From positions 1-21,605 of the forward strand of contig JAEEGW010000300.1 in NCBI GenBank assembly GCA_016280525.1: a DNA stretch of 21,605 nt. Reading direction: 5' to 3'. Positions 9,491 to 16,901 of this stretch are shown in pieces. The notes below the pieces were generated by a model that was given only the letters and a program-made list of their open reading frames with translations, ran no database searches and was not told where the DNA came from. Position 1 is the stretch's first letter. Each line of letters opens with the position of its first letter. Source of the stretch: Clostridiales bacterium (GTDB lineage Bacteria; Bacillota; Clostridia; Oscillospirales; CAG-272). The translations under genes and the position numbers were made by a program.

Positions 9491-12400
9491 ATGTCAAAAC
9501 TCCAAAATTACAACGGCCGTTTCTGCGAATCGGATTTTGAGGACGCGTTTATTTCGTTCTTAGAAGGAGAGGGCTGGCAGTATCTTGCCGGAAATAATAT
9601 TCCACGTTCTTCCAAAAGCGAGGTGCTTTATACCGATGATCTGGAGCAGTTTTTGAGCAAAACAAATCCGGATCTGACGGTCGATGAAGTACGTAATATT
9701 ATGGATCTTATACGGCTTGCAGGTGCTGAAAGCGACTTTGCAACGCTGCATAAGGTTTATAACTGGATGGTTGACGGGATAAAATTCACACCCCAGGACG
9801 GACAGGCCCGCATGATACAGCTGATTGATTACAACGATCCGGATAGTAATATCTTTCGCGTTGTCAATCAGTTATCTATTGAATACACAAATAACGGACA
9901 GGTTGAGAACAGAAGACCTGACGTTCTGTTGTACGTCAACGGCATGCCGGTATGCGTCATTGAACTGAAAAATCCCGCAGATGCAAACGCAACGATATTT
10001 GACGCGTGGGAACAGATAACAATTCGTTACTGGCGCGATATTCCGCATTTACTGCACTATTGCCCTCTCGCCTGTATATCGGATGGAGTAAAAACACGCC
10101 TCGGAACAGTACGCGCACCGTATGAGCATTTTTATGCGTGGCGCCGCGTCAACGACGGGGATAAAATATCAACAATGCCTTTTGAAGAAACTCAAACTAT
10201 GGTAAAAGGCGTATACAGTCCGGCGCGTTTTCTTGAAATATTCCGCGATTACATATATTTTCAGGACGGTATTTACGACAGCGAAGAAAAAGAGATCGTC
10301 TGCCGCTATCCGCAGTTTTTTGCCGCGCGTTTGCTAAAACAGAGTATTATCAAATCCGTTGTTGAGAAAAGCGGCAAAGGCGGTACGTATTTCGGCGCAA
10401 CCGGCTGCGGAAAAACCTACACTATGGCATTTCTTGCCCGTCAGCTTGCTTTACGCTGCACCGACGTGCCGGAGATCGGTTCTCCGACTATCGTTGTTAT
10501 CGTTGACCGTGACGATCTGCAAAAGCAGGGAGCAAAGCTTTTTACCAAGAGCAAAGAGTTTTTGAATCTCGGTGAAGTAAGCGTCGTTCCGAGCCGAAAA
10601 ATACTGCGCGAAGAACTCGGCATACGCGAGAGCGGCGGCTTTTATATCTGCACGATCCAGAAATTCTGTGACCGCGAAAATGACAAAATCGGACTTATAA
10701 ACGACCGGTCAAATATCATTTGCTTTTCTGATGAAGCGCACAGAACGCAGATTGACCATTCCAAAAAGATACAGTTCAGCAAGGACGCGGACGATAATAT
10801 GCGCGCTATGATCTCAAAACCGTATGCAAAAGTTTTGAGAGAGGCTTTTCCGCACGCAACGTTTGTCGGCTTTACGGGCACGCCGATAGCAGAAACGTAT
10901 CAGACGTTCGGTGATGAAATTGACAGATATTCCATGGATCAGGCGGTTGCGGACGGATTGACTGTATCTATAAAATATCATCCGCGTATTGCAAAAGTGC
11001 TTTTAGATGAAGAAAAAGTCCGTCAGATAGAGGCATATTACAAGAGGTGCGCTGACGACGGCGCTACAGAGGAAGATATAGAAGCAAGTAAAAAGGCGAT
11101 GAGCTCGATGGAAATCATACTCGAAGAGCCTTCTCGTCTGGAAAGACTTGCCGTTGATATACATGATCACTATGTTTCTTCCTGTGCAAACGACCCAAAC
11201 AGAGTACAAAAAGCAATGATCGTATGTTCAAGCAGAAAGATCGCATATGATCTGTTGAAGAAATTTGAAGCAAAATATCCGGAATGGTTTGTTGAGAAGA
11301 AAACACCTGATGAAAACAATATAAGCGAAGAAGAGTTGCGCAAACTGAAACCCATGCCGTTTATGGCTATGGTGGCAAGCGTCGGAAGCAATGATCCAGA
11401 AGAAATGTATAATTATCTCGGCGGCGTAAGAAACGAAACCAGATCCGACGAGCTTGATACGGCATTCAAACAGGAAAACTCGAATTTCCGTATTGTAATC
11501 GTTGTTGATATGTGGATCACCGGATTCGACGTTGAATCGCTCACCTATTTATACAACGATAAACCGCTGAAAAAACATATGCTTATCCAAACAATAAGCC
11601 GTGTAAACCGTAAATATCCGGGCAAGGATTACGGTTTAATCGTTGATTATATCGGTATCCGTGACAATATGCGCGAAGCAATGAAAGTCTACGGCGGTGA
11701 CCATTCCGTTGCGCCTACTGTCGATGACGTGGAACAAGCCACATATATTTTTAGAGAGCAAATATTGATTCTTAATGAGCTGTTTGCCGGATACGACTTA
11801 AATCCTTTTCTCGATCCTAACGGTGACCCGGCAGCCAGATATACATTGCTTGCTAAAGCAGCAGAGTATGTTTTTATATCAAATCAAGAATTGCAGTCGG
11901 AAAGTAATGATGGCAAAACCGTTAAAAAAGTTTCGTTTAAAACATATTTCTTAAAGACTGTAAAGCGTATGCGTTCAGCTTATGATATCTGCCAACCGTC
12001 GGGTGAATTAAGTGACGAAGAATCAGCGTTAGCCCAGTGCTTTATGGCAATAGCAGGATTTGTCAGAAAAATGAGCGGCACCAGCGAAGTAGATGCTGAT
12101 ACCATGAATCGTCATGTTGCCAAGATGGTCGAAGATGCGCTAAAATATAATGAAGTTGAAAGTGTGCTTGAAGATGGAGAGCAGGAAGATATTTTCAGCC
12201 CGGAATATTTTGAAAAGCTGTCAGATATCAGAATGCCGGCTTCCAAACTTGAACTGCTTGTTAAACTACTGCGGAAGCAAATAACCGAATACGGAAAAAC
12301 CAATCAGATGGCAGCGAAAAAGTATCAGGAAATGCTCGAGGAGACAATTAAATTATATCATGAGCGCCGTAAACACCTGACAGCAGAAGAAGCCGGTGAA

Positions 12401-12820
12401 GCGCAGGAGATGACCTCCGAAGAAATCATCAAAAACGCGACCGAGCAGGCATTGAAGATTCTGAAAGATATGAACGCCGACAGAGAGAGTTTCCGCAAAA
12501 TCGGTCTGACTTTCGAGGAAAAAGCGTTTTATGATATTCTGATGGCGTTGCGAGACCAATACAATTTCGAGTACGGCGAAGACAAGGTCATAGACGGTGT
12601 TTCCGTCAACGATAAATGTCGCTCTCTTGCGAAGAAGATTAAGGAAATCATCGACACCAAATCTTCCTTTACAGACTGGCTGAATAATCAGATCGTACGA
12701 GATCAGCTGAAATTCGATATAAAGGTCTGTCTGGTCAAAAACGGATATCCGCCACAGTACAGTCCCGAAGTTTTCCGTAAAGTTATGGAACAGGTGGAGA
12801 ACTTTGAGGAGAATAACTGA
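9491..12820 (+). CDS. hsdR: Type I restriction endonuclease subunit R
   Basis: A 1109-residue motor and nuclease subunit that translocates DNA and cuts unmodified DNA. The N-terminal nuclease has Asp144 (RRPDV) and the E-L-K motif (158-160) of the PD-(D/E)xK fold. The SF2 helicase core has Walker A GATGCGKT (302-309), the Walker B box DEAH (414-417), FTGTP (461-465) and motif VI QTISRVNR (700-707). A long helical C-terminal region for complex assembly follows. I prefer ATG 9491 with GAGG at 9479-9482; a GTG at 9464 would add nine residues and has no good site. Placed 29 bases after the kinase stop, it reads as part of the same operon although two cargo genes split it from hsdS. All catalytic residues checked are present, so restriction activity is expected. 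Confidence 0.96.
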   Translation: MSKLQNYNGRFCESDFEDAFISFLEGEGWQYLAGNNIPRSSKSEVLYTDDLEQFLSKTNPDLTVDEVRNIMDLIRLAGAESDFATLHKVYNWMVDGIKFTPQDGQARMIQLIDYNDPDSNIFRVVNQLSIEYTNNGQVENRRPDVLLYVNGMPVCVIELKNPADANATIFDAWEQITIRYWRDIPHLLHYCPLACISDGVKTRLGTVRAPYEHFYAWRRVNDGDKISTMPFEETQTMVKGVYSPARFLEIFRDYIYFQDGIYDSEEKEIVCRYPQFFAARLLKQSIIKSVVEKSGKGGTYFGATGCGKTYTMAFLARQLALRCTDVPEIGSPTIVVIVDRDDLQKQGAKLFTKSKEFLNLGEVSVVPSRKILREELGIRESGGFYICTIQKFCDRENDKIGLINDRSNIICFSDEAHRTQIDHSKKIQFSKDADDNMRAMISKPYAKVLREAFPHATFVGFTGTPIAETYQTFGDEIDRYSMDQAVADGLTVSIKYHPRIAKVLLDEEKVRQIEAYYKRCADDGATEEDIEASKKAMSSMEIILEEPSRLERLAVDIHDHYVSSCANDPNRVQKAMIVCSSRKIAYDLLKKFEAKYPEWFVEKKTPDENNISEEELRKLKPMPFMAMVASVGSNDPEEMYNYLGGVRNETRSDELDTAFKQENSNFRIVIVVDMWITGFDVESLTYLYNDKPLKKHMLIQTISRVNRKYPGKDYGLIVDYIGIRDNMREAMKVYGGDHSVAPTVDDVEQATYIFREQILILNELFAGYDLNPFLDPNGDPAARYTLLAKAAEYVFISNQELQSESNDGKTVKKVSFKTYFLKTVKRMRSAYDICQPSGELSDEESALAQCFMAIAGFVRKMSGTSEVDADTMNRHVAKMVEDALKYNEVESVLEDGEQEDIFSPEYFEKLSDIRMPASKLELLVKLLRKQITEYGKTNQMAAKKYQEMLEETIKLYHERRKHLTAEEAGEAQEMTSEEIIKNATEQALKILKDMNADRESFRKIGLTFEEKAFYDILMALRDQYNFEYGEDKVIDGVSVNDKCRSLAKKIKEIIDTKSSFTDWLNNQIVRDQLKFDIKVCLVKNGYPPQYSPEVFRKVMEQVENFEENN

Positions 12821-12855
12821 TAAATGATAATCGATTCCCTAAAAGGAGGTATTAT

Positions 12856-13827
12856 ATGCCCAGAAAAAAGATTTATTCGATAAAAGACGAACTGCTCAGA
12901 AAAGGGAGAGAAGCTGTTTTAGCTGCTGTACAAATATATAATAATCCCAATATTACGTTTAAGTCTGAAACTTTCATTACTTTGTCTGTAATCGGATGGA
13001 CATATATTCTACATGCATATTACCGAAGTCAGGGCATTGATTATAGGTATTACAAGCAAATGAACAAACGAAGAAAATATGATCGCACAAAATATGGAGC
13101 ATACAAGTATTGGGAATTAGAGCGTTGTTTAAATGATGACGATTGTCCGTTAGATAATGATACAATTTCAAACTTGCGCTTTCTAATTGGTATTCGTCAT
13201 GAAATTGAGCATCAAATGACTGATAAAATAGACGAATATTTAAGTGCAAAACTACAAGCCTGTGCAATTAACTTTGATTATTACATAATCAAACTTTTTG
13301 GTGAAAAGTATGGTTTAAATAAAGATTTATCTCTGGCAATTCAGTTTTCTCCTATCACACCTGATCAGCATGAGGCATTACAAAACAATCCCCATGTTAC
13401 ATCAAGCGTTAGAAATTTCGTCGTTGATTACGAATCAGATTTATCTGACGAAACACTGAAGAGTTCGCGTTACGCATACCGTGTTCTTTTCGTTCCTATA
13501 AATGCAAAAAGGCAGGGTCAAGCGGATCAAGTCGTTGAGTTTATTAAGGGCGATTCTCCTTTGGCTGAAGGTGTTGAAAAAACATATACTTTAATTAAAG
13601 AAACCGAAAAACCCAAGTATCGGCCAAAAGAGATAGTTGATATAATGAAAAGCGAAGGATATATTCGTTTTTCTATCAATAAACATACCGATCTTTGGAA
13701 AGCCAAAGATGCAAAGAATAACAAGTATTCCTTTGGTACCGTGGTATCAGGCACATGGTATTGGTATAGTTCTTGGATTGATATTGTAAGAAATCATTGT
13801 AAAGAGAATAAAGAGCAATTGCTATAA
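12856..13827 (+). CDS. DUF3644-family HEPN-type protein
   Basis: A 323-residue protein with an excellent AAAGGAGG eight bases before the ATG and 35 bases after hsdR. Residues ~15-135 match the DUF3644 pattern: an N-terminal helix with EAVLAAVQIYNNP, SETFITLSVIGWTYILHAYY, and the conserved RHEIEH at 114-119. Arg114 and His119 fit the R-x4-6-H signature of HEPN ribonucleases, directly visible here. The C-terminal third (YRPKEIVDIMKSEGYIRFSINKHT and a Trp-rich tail) looks like a small winged domain. DUF3644 genes are commonly seen near type I restriction systems. I infer an RNase-type effector or toxin accompanying the RM enzyme, but its trigger and target are unknown. The AT-rich composition resembles the other accessory genes, not hsdR. 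Confidence 0.7.
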   Translation: MPRKKIYSIKDELLRKGREAVLAAVQIYNNPNITFKSETFITLSVIGWTYILHAYYRSQGIDYRYYKQMNKRRKYDRTKYGAYKYWELERCLNDDDCPLDNDTISNLRFLIGIRHEIEHQMTDKIDEYLSAKLQACAINFDYYIIKLFGEKYGLNKDLSLAIQFSPITPDQHEALQNNPHVTSSVRNFVVDYESDLSDETLKSSRYAYRVLFVPINAKRQGQADQVVEFIKGDSPLAEGVEKTYTLIKETEKPKYRPKEIVDIMKSEGYIRFSINKHTDLWKAKDAKNNKYSFGTVVSGTWYWYSSWIDIVRNHCKENKEQLL

Positions 13828-13847
13828 ACTATCTTGGAGAGATCATT

Positions 13848-14702
13848 ATGCAAAAAACATCTATACGTTTTTTTGAAGATGTACCGGTACGTGCCGTTTG
13901 GGATGATGAAAGTTCCAAATGGTGGTTTTGCGCTGCGGATATTGCAGAAGCGCTTACGAAAAGCAAGAACCCACGCGTGTACTGGGCGACCGTAAAAAGA
14001 AGGAACAGCGAGTTGTTTGCAAATTGCAAACAACTGAAATTAAGAGCGCGTGACGGCAAGTTTTACAACACCGACGTTGTTGACGAGCAAGGACTCAACA
14101 CAGTCATCGCGCTGATTCCGAGCAAAAAATCCGAAGTGTTTGCCCGCTGGATGAAAAACATGGAGACCTCGCTTGACGAAAAGAGCAAACAAAAGGCGTA
14201 CGAGCTTTTTGAGAGCGGCTTCATAGACAACATTGAAGTCGGAACGGCGAAAGGCTTGCAACAGATCCACGGATACATTTTTGGCGGGCTCTATGATTTT
14301 GCCGGGCAGATACGGACGGTCAATATTGCAAAGGGCGGTTTTGCTTTTGCCCCCGCGTTGTATCTGGACGGGGCTCTTGCACATATCGAAAAAATGCCCG
14401 AGAACACGCTTGAAGAGATCGTCAGCAAATACGTTGAAATGAACGTTGCGCATCCTTTTATGGAGGGAAACGGCAGAAGCACACGCATCTGGCTTGATCT
14501 GATCCTGAAAAAGAATCTGAAAAAATGCGTTGACTGGAGCCTGATCGACAAAAAAGGTTATCTCGCCGCCATGCGCGAAAGCGTATCCGATTCGAAGAAA
14601 ATATACGAACTGATAAAAACCGCCTTGACTGACGATATCTACAACCGAGAAATCATCATGAAAGGCATTGACTATTCGTATTACTACGAAACCGAGGAAT
14701 AA
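13848..14702 (+). CDS. BRO-N / Fic-domain fusion protein (putative adenylyltransferase)
   Basis: A 284-residue two-domain protein. Residues ~1-105 resemble the BRO N-terminal domain (VRAVWDDESSKWWFCAADIAEAL, then GLNTVIALIPSKK..VFARWM), a DNA-binding module found in phage and toxin-linked proteins. Residues ~115-260 are a Fic domain: GTAKGLQQIHGYIFGGLYDFAGQIR and the catalytic loop HPFMEGNGR at 202-210, with His202 the catalytic base and a complete H-P-F-x-x-G-N-G-R motif. Fic enzymes transfer AMP or another nucleotide to proteins and many act as toxins. I see no clear inhibitory (S/T)-x-x-x-(E/D)-G motif in the protein and no separate antitoxin gene. GGAGA lies seven bases before the ATG. 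Catalytic competence is likely; the substrate and a defence role are inferred. Confidence 0.85.
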   Translation: MQKTSIRFFEDVPVRAVWDDESSKWWFCAADIAEALTKSKNPRVYWATVKRRNSELFANCKQLKLRARDGKFYNTDVVDEQGLNTVIALIPSKKSEVFARWMKNMETSLDEKSKQKAYELFESGFIDNIEVGTAKGLQQIHGYIFGGLYDFAGQIRTVNIAKGGFAFAPALYLDGALAHIEKMPENTLEEIVSKYVEMNVAHPFMEGNGRSTRIWLDLILKKNLKKCVDWSLIDKKGYLAAMRESVSDSKKIYELIKTALTDDIYNREIIMKGIDYSYYYETEE

Positions 14703-14790
14703 GAGACACAAGAATGGATCGGTTCTTCCCGCTTTTTGAGTGGAGGCAAGATTATTTACGATGAAATAAAAAAAGAAAGGAAAGCACAAT

Positions 14791-15486
14791 TTGAAAAGGT
14801 TATTAAAGCGCTTTTTTAGAAAAATAAAAAACATCTTTGTCTATTTATTGGAATTGTTCCGCCTTCCTCACGTGATTCTTACAATAGTTTTAGTGATTTT
14901 GGCAGCAATTTCTATTATCCTTTCTCATAACACCCAACAGCAATTTCCGTTTTTATCTTCTGCTCTGTCAAATGTATTTGCAGGACTAATAACCGGAATT
15001 GCTATTTGTTTGATATCTGGCACAAAGAACATATTTAATTATAAGACAAAGAAGACAGTTGACTTTTTGAAAGAAGTTCATGAAGAATGCTTGACATTTC
15101 TGAATGCTTATAAAGAAATGATTGGAAAGGCTGGCAATACTAATAAGTCCCGGGATGGTTTCTATGACGAGATTTACGATGTGTTATGTAGGGGAAATGA
15201 TATTGATGGGACTATATCACAAAGCCAGTTTAATAAAACCCTTCCGTTTAATCCTTATAAGTATTTTAAGAAATCATTAAAATACGATGCTGTAGAACAG
15301 ATGAAGAAGAACGAGTTGCTTAGGGATAAGGTTCTTTTATTGAATGCAAATACGGTTTCTTTTAAAGAATTGATTGGTTTGTTTGCAGATATGGAAAGGA
15401 ACGCTTTTCTCCTCAATGGGAAAGTGCTATCAAAGATTAATGAGATAGAAATTAGACAAAACATTTCTGGAAAATTCTTTGTTTGA
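14791..15486 (+). CDS. Two-helix membrane protein of unknown family
   Basis: A 231-residue protein with a basic N-terminus and two predicted membrane segments close together (about residues 27-48, VILTIVLVILAAISIIL, and about 58-77, NVFAGLITGIAICLISG). A ~150-residue hydrophilic, helix-rich C-terminal part with many Lys and Glu follows, probably cytoplasmic. I recognise no catalytic motif. The start is most likely the TTG at 14791, preceded by AAAGAAAGG; there is no in-frame ATG upstream. It sits between the BRO-Fic gene and an HTH gene, after an 88-base gap. Small two-helix proteins in defence islands are often membrane effectors that depolarise or perforate the membrane, which would fit, but that is only context. 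Confidence 0.65.
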   Translation: MKRLLKRFFRKIKNIFVYLLELFRLPHVILTIVLVILAAISIILSHNTQQQFPFLSSALSNVFAGLITGIAICLISGTKNIFNYKTKKTVDFLKEVHEECLTFLNAYKEMIGKAGNTNKSRDGFYDEIYDVLCRGNDIDGTISQSQFNKTLPFNPYKYFKKSLKYDAVEQMKKNELLRDKVLLLNANTVSFKELIGLFADMERNAFLLNGKVLSKINEIEIRQNISGKFFV

Positions 15487-15508
15487 TTTTTTGAATTAGG
15501 AGTTCATT

Positions 15509-16345
15509 ATGCCGCTTGATACAACATTGCTCGACCTTGACCGCGCGCCGACGATACTGGAAATGCGGGCGTTTTTCAAAAAGCACGACTGGTCTGCGGC
15601 AAAAATATCGGAGCCAAAATCTCGTTCTTCAGAGGATCAGGAGAAGATAAACCGCATCCGGAAAATAATGGACGTCGCTTTTGAAAAAGAATCACGCGCA
15701 AAAGGGCTTGGCGCCTGGTCCGGATATTTTGATCATACCGTCAGGCTGAACGGCGAAAAATCACAGGACAATCCGCTGATCGCTCTGCGGGACAGCGTTG
15801 AAGATTTGGTATCGGATGGAGTGCGGATGTTGCTCACTGGTCCGGATGAAATCGTTGAGTCTATATTCAGCCAGTTTGACTTCGACGATCCCGACCTTGA
15901 TAAAAAAGCGGACGATTTCATGAGTACCGCCGTCGGCACGATGCTCGACGTGATGGAGTACGACAAACTCGCCGAAGTTGTGCAAAATCTCTCCGCCGCC
16001 GAAGATTTCAACCCGTACATCAAGCCGAATTTCCATGCGCAGGATCATAATAAAAAATGGTATCACACCGACGCGGAGGTAAAAGTCGAATACTGCCCCG
16101 ATCCGGAAACTAAGCTCCGTCCAGATCAGACGATAGTCGATCCTGAAAAACTTGCCATCTTTAATCTGATGGTCGAGGACTACTGGAAAACGCTTGACGA
16201 TACGGAAAAGAAAATATATCGCCTCAGGGAACAGGGATATACGCAGAGCGAGATTGCAAAAATGCTCGGGTATTCCGGCAACGGAGCCGTATCAAAAAGA
16301 TTAAAAACGATGCGCGTAAAATTCAAGGACGTAACGGGAATCTAA
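15509..16345 (+). CDS. Sigma-70 region-4-like HTH protein
   Basis: A 278-residue protein. The last ~65 residues read as a sigma region 4 / LuxR-type helix-turn-helix: LDDTEKKIYRLREQGYTQSEIAKMLGYSGNGAVSKRLKTMR, from about residue 223, with Tyr-Thr-Gln-Ser-Glu-Ile-Ala at 244-250 in the turn region. The first 200 residues are acidic, rich in Asp and Glu, and I recognise no region 2 for -10 binding. It is therefore more likely a regulator with a sigma-like DNA-binding tail than a full sigma factor. TAGGAG precedes the ATG. GC content returns to a higher level here than in the membrane-protein gene. It is the last gene before the mobilisation module and could regulate either side; no target is visible. 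Confidence 0.65.
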   Translation: MPLDTTLLDLDRAPTILEMRAFFKKHDWSAAKISEPKSRSSEDQEKINRIRKIMDVAFEKESRAKGLGAWSGYFDHTVRLNGEKSQDNPLIALRDSVEDLVSDGVRMLLTGPDEIVESIFSQFDFDDPDLDKKADDFMSTAVGTMLDVMEYDKLAEVVQNLSAAEDFNPYIKPNFHAQDHNKKWYHTDAEVKVEYCPDPETKLRPDQTIVDPEKLAIFNLMVEDYWKTLDDTEKKIYRLREQGYTQSEIAKMLGYSGNGAVSKRLKTMRVKFKDVTGI

Positions 16346-16445
16346 AAAACTTTTCAGAAATTTTCAGAATTCAGGAATATTTTTTCTTTCTCACCTCGTT
16401 AGTATATAGAGGGACAATTTGAAAAACATAAAATCATTCATAGAT

Positions 16446-16506
16446 ACCGCGTCCACCATTTTTAAAAAATCGTTTTTCAGATTGTAAAGAACTGCCCCCA
16501 CTTTTT
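16446..16506. repeat. Two degenerate copies of the ACTGCnCCCAC motif (right cluster)
   Basis: ACCGCGTCCACC (16446-16457) and AACTGCCCCCACTTTTT (16490-16506) match the left cluster near 3128-3215. The second shares the 12 bases AACTGCCCCCAC exactly with the copy at 3199-3210. The two are about 45 bases apart, similar to the 43 on the left. Confidence 0.55.
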
Positions 16507-16552
16507 CAAATTTCAAAATCAAATATAGCTATCTCATACATAGCATACGACG

Positions 16553-16580
16553 AGACCGACGAAAAATCGCCGGTCTTTTC
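16553..16580 (+). terminator. Terminator- or attenuator-like hairpin before the mob genes
   Basis: AGACCG (16553-16558) pairs with CGGTCT (16571-16576); after one mismatch CGA (16560-16562) pairs with TCG (16567-16569) around an AAAA loop. TTTTC follows. It lies 33 bases before the small leader ORF, so it may end read-through from the cargo or attenuate the mobilisation operon. Confidence 0.65.
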
Positions 16581-16612
16581 TTGTGCAAAAATTCAGAAAG
16601 AAGGTGATACTC

Positions 16613-16699
16613 ATGAACGTATCAGCCGACATCGTCGAAGCTGCAAAAAGAAAAATCGCCGAAAGGCAGAAAGGAGGTATCCGAAATGACGGAAGATGA
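16613..16699 (+). CDS. Small leader ORF, 28 codons
   Basis: ATG 16613 is preceded by AAGGTGA at a good distance and encodes a 28-residue peptide (MNVSADIVEAAKRKIAERQK at its start). Its 3' part contains the ribosome site AAAGGAGG of the next gene, and its stop lies 14 bases inside that gene. It may couple translation of the DUF3847 gene, or may itself be a small basic helix. I do not recognise a family. Confidence 0.5.
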   Translation: MNVSADIVEAAKRKIAERQKGGIRNDGR

Positions 16700-16901
16700 A
16701 AAGAAACTTTTGCAGGCAAAGCACCGGCTTGAAGAAGCGCAGATGCGAAACAGAGCGAAGGAACGCAAGGAACGGACGCGGCGGCTCATTCAGGAAGGTG
16801 CGATTCTGGAGAAAGTGTTTCCGTGGGTAAACGACATCACGGATCTATCGGAACTGGAGGCGAAACTCTATGAAATCTCTAAAAGAACGACCGGTTGCTG
16901 A
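16686..16901 (+). CDS. DUF3847-family small protein
   Basis: A 71-residue, highly charged helical protein that fits DUF3847, a family found beside relaxase genes in Bacillota mobile elements. The Lys/Arg/Glu-rich helix with RAKERKERTRRLIQEGAILE in the centre is the recognisable part. It probably assists mobilisation, perhaps by binding DNA at the nearby oriT, but that is inferred from position. AAAGGAGG lies before the ATG. The next ORF begins within it. Confidence 0.8.
   Translation: MTEDEKKLLQAKHRLEEAQMRNRAKERKERTRRLIQEGAILEKVFPWVNDITDLSELEAKLYEISKRTTGC

Larger units (their letters stand above)
16346..16612 (+). other. Intergenic junction between cargo and mobilisation module
   Basis: This 267-base stretch holds no convincing gene. 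It is AT-rich and contains two copies of the ACTGCnCCCAC motif (16446-16457 and 16490-16501) and one terminator-like hairpin (16553-16576). A 22-codon frame from TTG 16419 to TAA 16487 has only a poorly spaced AGAGGGA before it and I do not call it. A promoter for the mobilisation genes probably lies here but I cannot place it with confidence. Confidence 0.6.

Noticed and set aside
16419..16487. A 22-codon frame from TTG with AGAGGGA nearby
   Set aside because: Spacing to the start is only about four bases, there is no family match, and it overlaps the repeat copy; possible but not supported.
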